Below are positions 1 through 8,494 of a stretch of DNA of 64,000 bases, in pieces. Below the pieces are notes generated by a model. The model saw only the letters and a list, made by a program, of their open reading frames with translations, was not told the DNA's origin and did not search any database. The stretch is from Clostridiales bacterium Firm_11 (GTDB lineage Bacteria; Bacillota; Clostridia; Christensenellales; Aristaeellaceae). Positions within the stretch are counted from its first letter, which is position 1. The number at the start of each line of letters is the position of its first letter. The position numbers and the translations under genes were made by a program. The DNA lies in the NCBI GenBank assembly GCA_001604105.1, contig LVAQ01000012.1:114190-178189 (forward strand), written 5' to 3'.

Positions 1-94
1 CTTTGATAGCTTGAAAAGTTCTTCTTCCTGACAATTCAGTTTGATTATTGTCTGATTCGCTTTTTCTTTGCCGCGCCGGTTTTCCGCGCAGGCA

Positions 95-113
95 AAGCCG
101 CTTCTCTAGCGGC
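95..113 (-). terminator. Hairpin at the stop codon of the metallophosphoesterase gene
   Basis: An inverted repeat (AGCCGC/GCGGCT, 7-nt loop) overlaps the stop codon and is followed on the minus strand by a short T stretch. It is a plausible but weak terminator for the minus-strand genes. Positions 1-94 show no gene. Confidence 0.4.
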
Positions 114-807
114 TATAACGCCCCGTCTGAACCTCCCGAATAAAGGTATCGATACGCGGCACCTGCGTAGCCTGACTTGCATCGTTGAGAACCGCATCCC
201 GATCATAGGGCACAGTCACCAGCCGCACTTCCAGCGCGGCGCCAGCGTCCTTTGGCTCACCCTCCAGCAGCGCGTAACAGCAGGCCGTCACGCCCAGCGC
301 GTTGCCCACGCTGCCTGTGTTGAAGAAGATGCCAGGGGTAATGGTACGCAGCGCCTGCCGGTGCGCATCCGCATAACCGACCACATCACAGCGGAAACCG
401 TTGCAATCCGTGAAAAACGGCTCGATGGCCGATACATCGTCCTGCGCCAACACCAGTTCCCGCATGATGGGTCGCCCATGGAACAGACGGATGCGCCGCC
501 CGCTCAGGGTGAGCGTTTTCTCTGTGGGCAGGTTGCGCAAGGCTTCCAGCCGCTTTTCGCCAAGTTGCTCCCAATAATAATGATCCGGCGCGTACTGCTT
601 GTAGCCCACGCCATAATCCCAGTTGCCGCCCAGGATCAAATCACAGTTTGCCATAGCCCAGTCAAAGGTACGGTCGCTGGAAGGACCTTTGCCCACGATA
701 TCGCCCAGACAATAGATGTGATCCACCCCGCGGCGGGCAAGGTCTTTCTCCAGCGCCTGTGTGGCAGGCCAGTTGCCATGTAGATCAGCAAACAGTGCAT
801 ATAGCAT
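106..807 (-). CDS. Calcineurin-like metallophosphoesterase, variant motifs
   Basis: A 233-residue protein of the calcineurin-like phosphoesterase fold, predicted to hydrolyse phosphate esters with a dinuclear metal centre; the substrate is unknown. Visible motifs are FADLHGN (D8, H10), GDIVGKGP (about 36-42), and LFHGRP (about 108-113). Two normally conserved blocks are changed: GNHD/E reads GNWD (residues 61-64), and GHTH is replaced by GYADAH (144-149). The N-terminal metal ligands are intact, so the fold is secure, but the usual catalytic histidine is a tryptophan. The ATG is preceded by GGAGGT. It lies 51 bp downstream of the serine hydrolase gene on the same strand and may be cotranscribed. 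Confidence 0.85.
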   Translation of the reverse strand: MLYALFADLHGNWPATQALEKDLARRGVDHIYCLGDIVGKGPSSDRTFDWAMANCDLILGGNWDYGVGYKQYAPDHYYWEQLGEKRLEALRNLPTEKTLTLSGRRIRLFHGRPIMRELVLAQDDVSAIEPFFTDCNGFRCDVVGYADAHRQALRTITPGIFFNTGSVGNALGVTACCYALLEGEPKDAGAALEVRLVTVPYDRDAVLNDASQATQVPRIDTFIREVQTGRYSR

Positions 808-858
808 CCCCGTACCTCCAAGTTCAAATGCGGCAAATGGCGGCGTACCGCCCGCGCC

Positions 859-1911
859 TTAGCCCCGCGCCGTACAGGCCGCGTAGACCGCGTTATGGAT
901 AATGCGCCGCACGCGGAAAATCTGCGCGTTCTCTCGGGAGGGGCATACGCGGTTGCTCAGCAACACCACATAATACCCATCCTGCGGGCTTAGGGTGAAG
1001 CTCGCGCCCGTAAAACCCGTGTGGCCGACCGTATCGGGCGGGAACAGATCGCCGGTATACCCGTCATCGTGTGCGGGTAGGTAAAAACCCAGCCCGCGTG
1101 CCTGCCCAAGCCCCTGTGTGTGGTTTTGCAGCGCCAGACGAACGGTGGGCGCGCTCAGGTAACGCGTGCCATCCGGCAAAACGCCCTCGGCGGCCAGCAT
1201 CTGCATAAACAGCGCCAGATCATCCGCGGTAGAAAATACCCCCGCGTTGCCCGCCACGCCGCCTAAAAAGCGCGCGTTCTCATCATGCACCTTGCCTTGC
1301 AGCAGGGTTCCATCCGGTTGTTTTTCGGTGGGGGCGATGTTATCGCCCGTGGGCAGGTAGCTGGTGCGCGTCATTTTGAGCGGCCAGAACACTTCGGTCA
1401 TCGCCAGCTCCGCCAGGCTCTGCCCGTAGATGCACTCCAGCAGTTGCCCCAGCAGCAAAAAGCCCGCGCAGCAGTAGCGCACGCGCGCGCCGGGCGGGGC
1501 TTGCAGCTTGGCCGTGAGCAACAGCTCGGTGGCGCGGGCAGGGTCATCCGTCATGCGCCACAGGTGCAGCCCGCCCGGAAAACCCGCCGTATGCGTGAGT
1601 AGCTGGCGGATGGTGATATCCCGCTTATCCTCCGGCGCGTCGATGAAGGTATCCAGCTTATCCCACAGGCAGAGCTTGCCGTTTTCCAGCGCGCGAAGCG
1701 TTAGCATGCCCACCACCAGCGGCTTGGTGAGGGAGGCGATATCAAAACGTGTCTGCTCGTTGGCGGCGGGCGCCTGCTCGCCTTGCCCCAGTTTACCGTA
1801 TGCGCGGCGGAACAGTACCTTCTCCCGCTTTCCCACCAGCAGCACCGCCGCCGGAAAAGCCTGATTGGCTACCGCCTGGCGCATGATCTCATCCACACGG
1901 GCAAAGTTCAT
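859..1911 (-). CDS. Serine hydrolase, beta-lactamase/D-Ala-D-Ala carboxypeptidase family
   Basis: A 350-residue serine hydrolase of the class C beta-lactamase/penicillin-binding superfamily. The nucleophile motif SLTK is at residues 60-63, a tyrosine in place of the YxN motif is at about 146 (YCCAG), and HTG is at 297-299, all in the usual order and spacing. There is no signal peptide or membrane segment, so the protein is probably cytoplasmic and more likely an esterase or peptidase than a true beta-lactamase. The start has a good ribosome site (GGAGGTG). It is followed by the phosphoesterase gene on the same strand. The substrate is not evident. Confidence 0.85.
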   Translation of the reverse strand: MNFARVDEIMRQAVANQAFPAAVLLVGKREKVLFRRAYGKLGQGEQAPAANEQTRFDIASLTKPLVVGMLTLRALENGKLCLWDKLDTFIDAPEDKRDITIRQLLTHTAGFPGGLHLWRMTDDPARATELLLTAKLQAPPGARVRYCCAGFLLLGQLLECIYGQSLAELAMTEVFWPLKMTRTSYLPTGDNIAPTEKQPDGTLLQGKVHDENARFLGGVAGNAGVFSTADDLALFMQMLAAEGVLPDGTRYLSAPTVRLALQNHTQGLGQARGLGFYLPAHDDGYTGDLFPPDTVGHTGFTGASFTLSPQDGYYVVLLSNRVCPSRENAQIFRVRRIIHNAVYAACTARG

Positions 1912-2059
1912 GGTGTTTCACCTCCGCTGTCAGGGTTGGGCGTTTGGGTTAGGAGTGGTACGCGCCGTTTCTTTGTTGAAACGTCACGGGAAGGCGCGCG
2001 TAGGGTAGCGACTGGAACCGCCGCATGGGTTCACGCCATGCGCAGGCAGTCAACCGCCC

Positions 2060-2731
2060 TTATGGCTCACGCCACGTAACGCGCTGCACGCCTTCTTCCT
2101 TTTGCAGCGCGCGCCATAGCTTCCGCTTCGGGTTCACAGCCACTTTGCGTGCGCAAAGCTTCAACATGGGCAAATCGCCAAGCGTATCGCCATACGCGGC
2201 GGATGTGGCGTACGCCAGCCGGTCTCCCTTTGCCGCCAAATATTCGGCCAACCGCAGCGCCTTTTGCACGCCGCGGCAGTTATCCCCGCATTCCCCTGTA
2301 AAAGTGCCGGATGCATCCGTGGCAAAGCGGGTGGCAATGATATCCGCAAGCCCTAAATGTTCTTTGAGCGGCGCAAGGTAAAACGCGGGAGAAGCGGAAA
2401 TCAACAGCACCGTATGCCCAGCCGCCCGGTGTGCCGCAATGGCTTCGATTCCCTGCGGCCTGAGACGCGGCAACAGTTCTTCGTGAAAGAATTCGTGAAC
2501 GAAAGCGTCCAGTTGCGCCGCGCTTTTGCCCACCAGAAAGCGAAGCGCCTTCTCTTTTGCGCGCTCGGCAGGCAGGCATTTGAGCCCGTAGCGCAGCGCA
2601 GCCCACCCGATACCGCAAAGCGTACCAAGGCCGATGTATCTTTTACGATAGGCATACCCGCAAAGCAATATGATAGAATCCCCGTGGATGAGTGTGCCGT
2701 CAAAATCAAACAGTGCATAGGTTTTACGCAT
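2060..2731 (-). CDS. HAD-superfamily (subclass IB) phosphatase
   Basis: About 223 residues, resembling phosphoserine phosphatase-like HAD-IB hydrolases. Motif I is DFDGTL near the N-terminus, motif II is the SAS of LLISASPAFY, and motif IV is YGDTLGDLPML. The helical cap after motif I matches the IB class. An in-frame ATG lies three codons upstream (2740), but the AAGGG ribosome site sits directly against it. The ATG at 2731 has normal spacing and is preferred. A plausible promoter lies at 2802-2831. The substrate is unknown; small phosphomonoesters or phospholipid-type phosphates are possible. Confidence 0.8.
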   Translation of the reverse strand: MRKTYALFDFDGTLIHGDSIILLCGYAYRKRYIGLGTLCGIGWAALRYGLKCLPAERAKEKALRFLVGKSAAQLDAFVHEFFHEELLPRLRPQGIEAIAAHRAAGHTVLLISASPAFYLAPLKEHLGLADIIATRFATDASGTFTGECGDNCRGVQKALRLAEYLAAKGDRLAYATSAAYGDTLGDLPMLKLCARKVAVNPKRKLWRALQKEEGVQRVTWREP

Positions 2732-2801
2732 GGGTGCCATCCCTTCGGCTACGTGTTCGAGGTATAAGCGGGCGTGCCAGGCGCGCCTGTGCCTGGTACC
2801 C

Positions 2802-2831
2802 AGTATAGCACGCGCGGCGCGCTGTTGCCAA
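2802..2831 (-). promoter_or_regulatory. Putative sigma-A promoter for the minus-strand HAD operon
   Basis: Read on the minus strand, TTGGCA and TATACT are separated by 18 bp, about 70 bp upstream of the HAD start. Confidence 0.5.
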
Positions 2832-3071
2832 GTGTTTCAGCCAGATGGCAGCAGGGTTTGCCTTGTGCATGCGCCTGTGTTTGCCAGCGTGTACCTCCAT
2901 GCTCCAAGCCATGCGCGTTGCAAAGGATAGCGTGTGTACGGCGGCGTAGGCAACCTTATGTCCTGTGAATGCATCCAACGATCTGCGAAGGCGAAGGCGT
3001 TTTGCCATGCAAACCGCGCGGAATCGGAAAGCCTTGCGTTTCTGCACGGTTACCCTGCGAGCTGCCCCCGC

Positions 3072-3100
3072 TTGCGGCGCAGGCAACGGCATGGTATGAT
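3072..3100 (+). promoter_or_regulatory. Putative sigma-A promoter for the plus-strand HAD gene
   Basis: TTGCGG, a 17-bp spacer and TATGAT end 38 bp before the start codon. Confidence 0.45.
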
Positions 3101-3138
3101 GGACTGCGGAAAGTGAACTACGCACAAGGAGGCAACGC

Positions 3139-3756
3139 ATGATTCGCAACATTGTTTTTGACATGGGCATGGTGCTCATGGATTTTCACCCGCTAACAGC
3201 CTGCCGCGCCATCGCACCGGACGATGCCGGCGCACAGGCGCTGATGAACGCGCTGTTTAAGCGCCCCGAATGGGCGCAGACCGACGAGGGCACCATCACG
3301 CTGGAAGCGCTGGGCGAACTGGCGATGGAAAGCCTGACGGATCGCGCCCTGCGGCCGTTGATTCCCGCGCTGCTGGCGGGGATGCCCTCCAACGTGCTCA
3401 GCCCCATCCCGGGCATGGATGCGGTAGTAGATGCTTTGCTGCTTCGGGGTTTTCGCCTCTATTTGCTTTCCAACGCGGGGCAACGCTTCAGCCAGCACCG
3501 CGGGGTGATCCCGCGGATTGAGAAATTCAGCGGCGTGGTATTCTCTGCCGATGAAGGGCTGGTGAAGCCGGATCCCGCGCTGTACCAACGCTTAACGGAG
3601 CGCTACGGGCTGTTGCCCGAGGAGTGCGTTTTTATCGACGATCTGCCCCGAAATGTGCAGACCGCCGTTGAACTTGGCTGGCAAGGTTATCCGTTTGATG
3701 GGGATATCCCCGCGCTGGTCGCGTTTCTGGATACGCTCCCCAACCCGAACGCATAG
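3139..3756 (+). CDS. HAD-superfamily (subclass IA) hydrolase, YihX-like
   Basis: A 205-residue HAD-IA protein. Motif I is VFDMGMVL: nucleophile D8, with glycine rather than aspartate two residues later, as in YihX-type sugar-phosphate phosphatases. Motif II is LLSNAG, the motif III lysine lies in VKPDPALY, and motif IV is FIDDLPRN. A helical cap lies between residues 15 and 85. The ribosome site GGAGG precedes the ATG. It is a single gene ended by a strong hairpin at 3792-3833. By analogy it may act on a small sugar phosphate, but the substrate cannot be read from the sequence. Confidence 0.82.
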   Translation: MIRNIVFDMGMVLMDFHPLTACRAIAPDDAGAQALMNALFKRPEWAQTDEGTITLEALGELAMESLTDRALRPLIPALLAGMPSNVLSPIPGMDAVVDALLLRGFRLYLLSNAGQRFSQHRGVIPRIEKFSGVVFSADEGLVKPDPALYQRLTERYGLLPEECVFIDDLPRNVQTAVELGWQGYPFDGDIPALVAFLDTLPNPNA

Positions 3757-3791
3757 GGCGTGAATGTCGTATAGACACGTAACGCGCCCCT

Positions 3792-3833
3792 GAAAACGGC
3801 GGTTTGCGCATTGGCGCAAACCGCCGTTTTCTG
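3792..3833. terminator. Strong rho-independent terminator
   Basis: A near-perfect hairpin (arms CGGCGGTTTGCGC and its complement, ATTG loop) flanked by A and T runs on both sides, so it can act in either direction. It insulates the HAD gene from the heat-shock promoter. Confidence 0.85.
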
Positions 3834-3972
3834 TGTAAGGAATACGCTCTGTGGAGTGGGTTTACCAGACACCGCGCCGCTTCGCGTTAGCAGGGCATGA
3901 CAGTATCAAAAAAAGGCGAAAATCAATGAAACATTGCGAAATCACGCGATATCTTGCGCAGTGATTGCTTAA

Positions 3973-4026
3973 TTTGACTTTCTTTGACTTATTTGCGCCA
4001 TCTGGCACTTTTGACTTTCTTTGACC
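3973..4026 (+). promoter_or_regulatory. Two CtsR-type operators over the hsp20 promoter
   Basis: Two 17-nt boxes, TTTGACTTTCTTTGACT (3973-3989) and TTTGACTTTCTTTGACC (4010-4026). On the opposite strand each reads as A/GGTCAAA, 3 nt, AGTCAAA, which is the direct heptad repeat bound by the heat-shock repressor CtsR. The second box overlaps the -35 element. No ctsR gene is in the window. Confidence 0.75.
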
Positions 4027-4039
4027 TTGGTGCTATCCT
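4011..4039 (+). promoter_or_regulatory. Putative sigma-A promoter of hsp20
   Basis: TTGACT (4011-4016), a 17-bp spacer and TATCCT (4034-4039). The -35 lies inside the second CtsR-like box, as expected for direct repression. A leader of about 100 nt follows before the ATG. Confidence 0.6.
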
Positions 4040-4141
4040 TTAATCACGGTTCGGGAAGGAAATGAAATCCGACCCCAAACCCTTACCATACAGTTTGAAT
4101 GGGCACTGAAACGCCCGCATGATTAAAAAGGAGGATGTACG

Positions 4142-4594
4142 ATGTATACCATGATTCCCTTCCGCCGCAATATGACCCGTGAGCTTACCCGCCCCCTGTT
4201 TGCCGATAACTGGCTGCGGTCTTTCTTTGACATGAGCGATGTAGTTTCCAACGCCGGTTTCCGTGTGGATGTGCGTGAGGATGACGCGGCGTTCCGCCTG
4301 GAAGCAGAACTCCCCGGGGTTGCCAAGGATAAGATCAACGTAAACGTGGATGAGGGCATCCTCACCATCAGCGCCGATCTGAACGAGGAGCGCAGCGATG
4401 AGAACGCCTGCTATCGTTACAGCGAGCGCCGCACCGGACATGTGGAGCGCAGTTTCAACCTGGAGGGCATTGATGCCGAGGCCATCACCGCCGATTATAA
4501 GAACGGCGTGCTGATGCTCAACCTCCCCAAACTGCAACCTACCCCCAAGAAAGAAGCCCGCAAGATCGAAATCACCGGTACTGACAACGCCTAA
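4142..4594 (+). CDS. Small heat-shock protein, Hsp20/alpha-crystallin family
   Basis: A 150-residue ATP-independent holdase chaperone that binds unfolding proteins in the cytoplasm. A short N-terminal arm precedes the alpha-crystallin domain (about 38-140), with the ELPGV block and the conserved NGVLMLNLP motif. The C-terminus is lysine-rich with KIEITG as the I-x-I-like tail. The ribosome site AAGGAGG is well placed before ATG. The tandem CtsR-like operators upstream indicate class III heat-shock control. A GC-rich hairpin follows. Its length is normal for bacterial Hsp18-type proteins. Confidence 0.95.
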   Translation: MYTMIPFRRNMTRELTRPLFADNWLRSFFDMSDVVSNAGFRVDVREDDAAFRLEAELPGVAKDKINVNVDEGILTISADLNEERSDENACYRYSERRTGHVERSFNLEGIDAEAITADYKNGVLMLNLPKLQPTPKKEARKIEITGTDNA

Positions 4595-4670
4595 GGTTTC
4601 CCCTTGCTGCGCCGGGTGAACGCAACGATGGCGATGGGGAACGAGGAACCCCCGCCCGGCTTTTCATAGC

Positions 4671-4702
4671 TGCGCCCCCTTTGCGGGGCGCGGCGGTTTT
4701 TG
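4671..4702. terminator. Rho-independent terminator between convergent genes
   Basis: A GCGCCCC/GGGGCGC hairpin followed by a T run on the plus strand. It ends hsp20 transcription. The rest of 4595-4906 shows no gene. Confidence 0.7.
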
Positions 4703-4906
4703 TTTGGCGAGATGCCATGATCAGTGGGCATACGCAATGCGGCCGCATACGGTACGGTTGGCGGTCTTGCCATAGATAACATACTTCGCATGAAATGCGC
4801 AAAAAAGAGTTACACCATAGGCTGCAAGCATGCAAACGCAAGCGGGCACAGCATAGCAAAGCCCCAATGCAGGCAATGTTCTGCTGGGGATAGAGCGGTC
4901 ACCGCA

Positions 4907-5488
4907 TTACAGTTTGCTGAGCTCATCCAGCGAAAGTTCAAAGCTGGGGGCAAACTCCCGCATGAAAACCATCACTTCCGGCAACGTGTTTTCCTGAATG
5001 GTTTCCAAAATGGCTTTCTTCGCCTGATCAAATTCCCGGTTGCCGAGGTTTTGCTCTTCCACGCACTTAACATACGCGCAGATGCGATCCGCCGCTTTGA
5101 CCAGTTTCCAGGCATAGGTGGTTTCATCCGGCCGGATGTAAGGGCGGTAAGCGCCGCGCAAATCGGCGGGCAGCATATCCAGCAGCTGCTCGCTGGCCAT
5201 GGATTCGATGCGTTTATACGCGCCCTTGATCTCCGGGTTTTTATATTTGACGGGCGTGGGCAAATCCCCGGTGATTACCTCGCCCACATCATGGTACAGC
5301 GCCAGGGAGAGCACGCTTTCGGGGTCAATGTCATGACCGTAGCGTTCCCGTGCGATAATTGCCAGCCCATGCGCAATGAGCGCGCACTGCATGCTGTGTT
5401 CCATATCGTTTTCCGGCACGGTATTGCGCATAAGCCCCCAGCGGCGGATGAGCTTTAAGCGGTTCAGGTAAGCAAAGAAAGGATTCAT
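4907..5488 (-). CDS. yfbR: 5'-deoxynucleotidase, YfbR-like HD-domain hydrolase
   Basis: A 193-residue HD-domain phosphohydrolase close in layout to E. coli YfbR, which dephosphorylates deoxyribonucleoside 5'-monophosphates and so balances the dNTP pool. The family signature starts with FxxxxRLKLIxRW and LMRNTVPEN. Metal ligands are EHS (about 30-32), YHDVGE (about 68-73) and the later KAADRICAY aspartate. The block TGDLPTPVKY is strongly conserved. The start has an AAGGAGG site. It is probably monocistronic; its downstream side abuts the hsp20 terminator. Confidence 0.92.
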   Translation of the reverse strand: MNPFFAYLNRLKLIRRWGLMRNTVPENDMEHSMQCALIAHGLAIIARERYGHDIDPESVLSLALYHDVGEVITGDLPTPVKYKNPEIKGAYKRIESMASEQLLDMLPADLRGAYRPYIRPDETTYAWKLVKAADRICAYVKCVEEQNLGNREFDQAKKAILETIQENTLPEVMVFMREFAPSFELSLDELSKL

Positions 5489-5759
5489 ACGGCCTCCTTA
5501 TAAGCGGGGACGTTGCGCCGCGTGGGCGTTTGTTGATGCGAGACGATTGGAGCGATGGGCATATGAAGCTTTGCGAGCATCGACTGCGTATCGGGCATAC
5601 GCGCTCGCGCAGTCATGCGTGGCTGCCCGCGTAACACGCGGCAGCCGATTGCGTACCCGTGGACAAGCAATCGTAGCACGGGATGGGTTGCGTTTATGCG
5701 CTGGCCTGTATGCGAGGGGGCTTTTACGGCACGTAGCACGCGCCGCAAACCGGAAGCCT

Positions 5760-6461
5760 TTAGCGTCCTGCTTCCTGCGCCTGTAGGATGAGCGCGGGTA
5801 TCTCGGCGGGATCGGTCACAAAGAAACGCGCGCCCAGTTGGCTGAGCGCATCTGCATCGCGGAAGCCCCAGCTTACCAGCATGCAATCCATGCCGATGTT
5901 CTGCGCGGTTGCAAAATCCACATCGCTATCGCCGACAAACAGCGCTCGCGCGGGGGAAGCGTCCAGCGCGTCCAGCGCCAGCAGGGGCATATCCGGCGCT
6001 GGTTTGCGGGGCGTCCCGTGCTGCCCGCCCACTGCGGTGTGCACAAGGCTGCCGAAGAATTCCCGCGAAAGCGTCTTAACGGCTTCATCGTTTTTGTTGG
6101 AGACGATGGCAAGCTTAATGCCCGCCTCATGCAAAGCCGTGAGGGCTTCCAACACACCCTCGTACGGCTGTGTACGGCTTATGCAGTGCGTTGTATAGTA
6201 TTGCTTGAAGGCAGCCAGCGCTTCCTCCATGCGCGCATCCTCCTTGCCGCCGGGCAGCGCGCGCGCAATCAGGTTGCGTACGCCGTTGCCTACGTAGCTG
6301 CGCACGGTATCCGCCGTAAGGGTTGGATAGCCGTACAGCCGTAAGGTATGGTTGACGGCGCGGGTCAAATCCTCAAGGGTGTTGAGCAGTGTGCCATCCA
6401 AATCAAAGAGAACCGCGTCATACTGGCGCATGGGCAGTTGCAGCTTCGCCATTTGCGGCAA
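5760..6461 (-). CDS. HAD-superfamily (subclass IA) phosphatase, Gph/PGP-like
   Basis: A 233-residue HAD-IA hydrolase resembling phosphoglycolate phosphatase and related small sugar-phosphatases. Motif I is LFDLDGTLLNT, motif II IVSNKN, the motif III lysine is in PRKPAPDM, and motif IV is FVGDSDVD. A helical C1 cap lies between motifs I and II. The start is taken as TTG at 6461: AAAGGAGG sits 6 nt upstream, inside the end of the MATE gene, while the next ATG (6452) is too far from it. The gene overlaps the MATE gene by 44 bp, so translation is probably coupled. The exact substrate is not determinable. Confidence 0.85.
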   Translation of the reverse strand: MPQMAKLQLPMRQYDAVLFDLDGTLLNTLEDLTRAVNHTLRLYGYPTLTADTVRSYVGNGVRNLIARALPGGKEDARMEEALAAFKQYYTTHCISRTQPYEGVLEALTALHEAGIKLAIVSNKNDEAVKTLSREFFGSLVHTAVGGQHGTPRKPAPDMPLLALDALDASPARALFVGDSDVDFATAQNIGMDCMLVSWGFRDADALSQLGARFFVTDPAEIPALILQAQEAGR

Positions 6462-7824
6462 GCTGCGCCTCCTTTCGTTTCAGGTCGGCAAGTACATGGA
6501 AGGTGATGGGAATGGTCACGATCATGGACAGCAGATCAGATATCGGTTGGGAGAGCTGCACCCCCAGAATCCCCAGAAACGAGGGCAGCAGCAACACCGT
6601 CGGCAGGAAGAAAAGCCCTTGGCGACTGACGGCCACCAGCGTTGCTTCCTTGGCAAGCCCAATGGTTTGCAGCATCATATTGCTCAGGATCAGAAAACTG
6701 CTGAAGGGCAGCAGCACGCATTGCAGCCGCAGCGACAGCGCCCCGATGGCCGTAACCTCGGGATAGCCCCGCAAAAACAGCTCCACGATTTGCGGGGCAA
6801 ATAGCATGCCCGCCGCCGATGCCAGCACCAGCACCCCGGTGGAGATGCGCACCGCATACCAGAATGCGCTGCGCACGCGATCATACCGCATGGCGCCGTA
6901 GTTGAAGCCGCATACCGGCTGAAAACCCTGCCCAAAGCCAATTACCGCCGAAACCGCAAACAGCATCACCCGTCCCACAATGCTCATGGCGGCAATGGCC
7001 GTATCCCCAAACGCCCCGGCCGCAAAGCTGAGCGCCACGGTGGCCAGGCTGGCAAGCCCCTGCCGAAACAGCGAGGGCACACCCCCGCGGAAAATCTCCA
7101 CAAATACGGAAAGTTTCAATGAAAAATTGCGCAGCCGGATGCGGATGGTATCCCCGCGGAGCGTGCCCCACAAAAGCAGCACAAAGCTGACAAACTGGCT
7201 GATGATGGTGGCCAGCGCCGCGCCGCTCACCCCCATGCCAAAGGTAAAGATGAACAGCGGATCCAGCGCCACATTGAGCAAAGCACCCACCGTAATGCCC
7301 ACCATGGCAAACATCGCGTTGCCTTGAAAACGCAGCTGGTTATTGAGCACCAGGCTTGCCACCATCCAAGGCGAACCAATGAGGATATAGCGCGCATAGC
7401 CCATGGCAAAAGGCGCAATGGTTGGCGTGGAGCCAAGCCCCCATACCAGCGGCGTTAGAAACGTAAGCCCCAGCACGCCAATGACCACGCCGCACAGGAG
7501 TGCGGAGAAAAAGCCCGTGGATGCCATGCGCCGCGCGTTCTCCATATCCTTTGCGCCCAGCGCGCGGGAGATGTAGTTGCCCGAGCCATGCCCGAACATG
7601 AAGCCGACCGCCTGCAAAATCGCCATCAGCGGCAAACAGACCCCCACCGCCCCCGTAGCGCTGGGGTTGTTGATCAGGCCGACAAAGTAGGTATCCACCA
7701 TGTTATAAAAGGCTGTGATGAGCATGCTGATGATGGTAGGGATCGAAAGGGATAGCACCAAAGCAGGGATGGGGGTCGTGAGCATGTGCGCAAGTTTGCT
7801 CTCGGCCGTCTGAACGCGATTCAT
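6418..7824 (-). CDS. MATE-family multidrug/metabolite efflux transporter
   Basis: A 468-residue integral membrane protein with about 12 hydrophobic helices and the MATE pattern: an N-terminal LSLSIPTIISMLITAFYNMVD block and a second, repeated half starting near GGVPSLFRQGL. Such proteins export cationic drugs or metabolites using Na+ or H+ gradients. An in-frame extension reaches 8040, but it is compositionally non-protein-like. The ATG at 7824 (MNRVQTAE) follows GGAGGA and is the real start. It overlaps the HAD gene downstream. Substrate unknown. Confidence 0.92.
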   Translation of the reverse strand: MNRVQTAESKLAHMLTTPIPALVLSLSIPTIISMLITAFYNMVDTYFVGLINNPSATGAVGVCLPLMAILQAVGFMFGHGSGNYISRALGAKDMENARRMASTGFFSALLCGVVIGVLGLTFLTPLVWGLGSTPTIAPFAMGYARYILIGSPWMVASLVLNNQLRFQGNAMFAMVGITVGALLNVALDPLFIFTFGMGVSGAALATIISQFVSFVLLLWGTLRGDTIRIRLRNFSLKLSVFVEIFRGGVPSLFRQGLASLATVALSFAAGAFGDTAIAAMSIVGRVMLFAVSAVIGFGQGFQPVCGFNYGAMRYDRVRSAFWYAVRISTGVLVLASAAGMLFAPQIVELFLRGYPEVTAIGALSLRLQCVLLPFSSFLILSNMMLQTIGLAKEATLVAVSRQGLFFLPTVLLLPSFLGILGVQLSQPISDLLSMIVTIPITFHVLADLKRKEAQLAANGEAATAHAPV

Positions 7825-8185
7825 GGCTCCTCCTTCACAAAGCGGCAAAAAGGCCGTTGAGTTAGTTTTATCACAAGGGCGCGGGAAAATCAAGGGCAGG
7901 GGCAGCACGGTATGGGCGGTACAGGTTGCCGCGGAGCCGCACATACCGTATGGCAGCACGAAAAAGCACGCAGCCGTTTTTCGTGGATTTGTGTATACAC
8001 AGGAAGGGTACTGGGTGACCTTCGCTTTGGCGGCAGGCAAGCGGGGAGGTGAGCGTTTTTACGCAAACCTGCCGATATTATGGCAGGAGAGAACCCCTGC
8101 ACCGGCGTCGCCCGCATGTGTGCGGCAATGCTTCCACCCCGCAAACATGCCGCGCATGAACGCCTGCGCAATCCAAAGCTGTGGG
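7825..8185. other. Intergenic region between MATE gene and thrS leader
   Basis: About 360 bases with no supported gene. One imperfect inverted repeat (CGGTATG near 7908 with CATACCG near 7942) is visible. No promoter for the MATE gene was identified with confidence. Confidence 0.4.
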
Positions 8186-8214
8186 TTGACAGGCGGGCAA
8201 AGTCGTGCTATTCT
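8186..8214 (+). promoter_or_regulatory. Strong sigma-A promoter of the thrS leader
   Basis: TTGACA (8186-8191), a 17-bp spacer and TATTCT (8209-8214), placed just before the T-box leader. Confidence 0.75.
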
Positions 8215-8219
8215 ACACC

Positions 8220-8466
8220 CATCATCGGATGACGCGGGACGCGCCGCCCGTGAGGCAACGCATAAGAGACTGCCGCCTTGGCTGTAAGCGGCGGGCAATG
8301 CCCCGGGAGAGGACACCACCCGCCGACGGTGCGCCCGGCGCGCGATACAGCGCCGCCCAAATGAGTGGGAGCGGATGAACCGCTTTCAAGCAGGGTGGAA
8401 CCACGAACGATCATTGTTAATCGTCCGTCCCCGCAAAGCAATTGCGTTGGGGCGGATTTTTTCTGT
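8220..8466 (+). promoter_or_regulatory. T-box riboswitch leader of thrS
   Basis: The 14-nt T-box AGGGTGGAACCACG is present at 8392-8405, the part of the antiterminator that pairs with the uncharged tRNA acceptor end. It is preceded by GC-rich helices fitting stem I and stem III. It is followed by a competing terminator (about 8423-8464) with a T run. An ACC triplet at about 8314-8319, within ACACCACC, is a candidate threonine specifier codon, but the specifier loop was not folded. Uncharged tRNA-Thr should promote read-through into thrS. Confidence 0.88.
8423..8464 (+). terminator. T-box-controlled attenuator terminator
   Basis: A stem pairing CGTCCCC-GCAA with TTGC-GTTGGGGCG, followed by a run of T. 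Its 5' part would be sequestered by the T-box antiterminator. Confidence 0.8.
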
Positions 8467-8494
8467 CCCCGAAAAACGGAAAGGAAGGCAAACC

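Larger units (their letters stand above)
2732..3138. other. Intergenic region between divergent HAD genes
   Basis: About 400 bases without a convincing gene. It holds outward-facing promoters for both flanking genes and a small hairpin near 2777-2796 (CCAGGC/GCCTGG). Confidence 0.5.
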
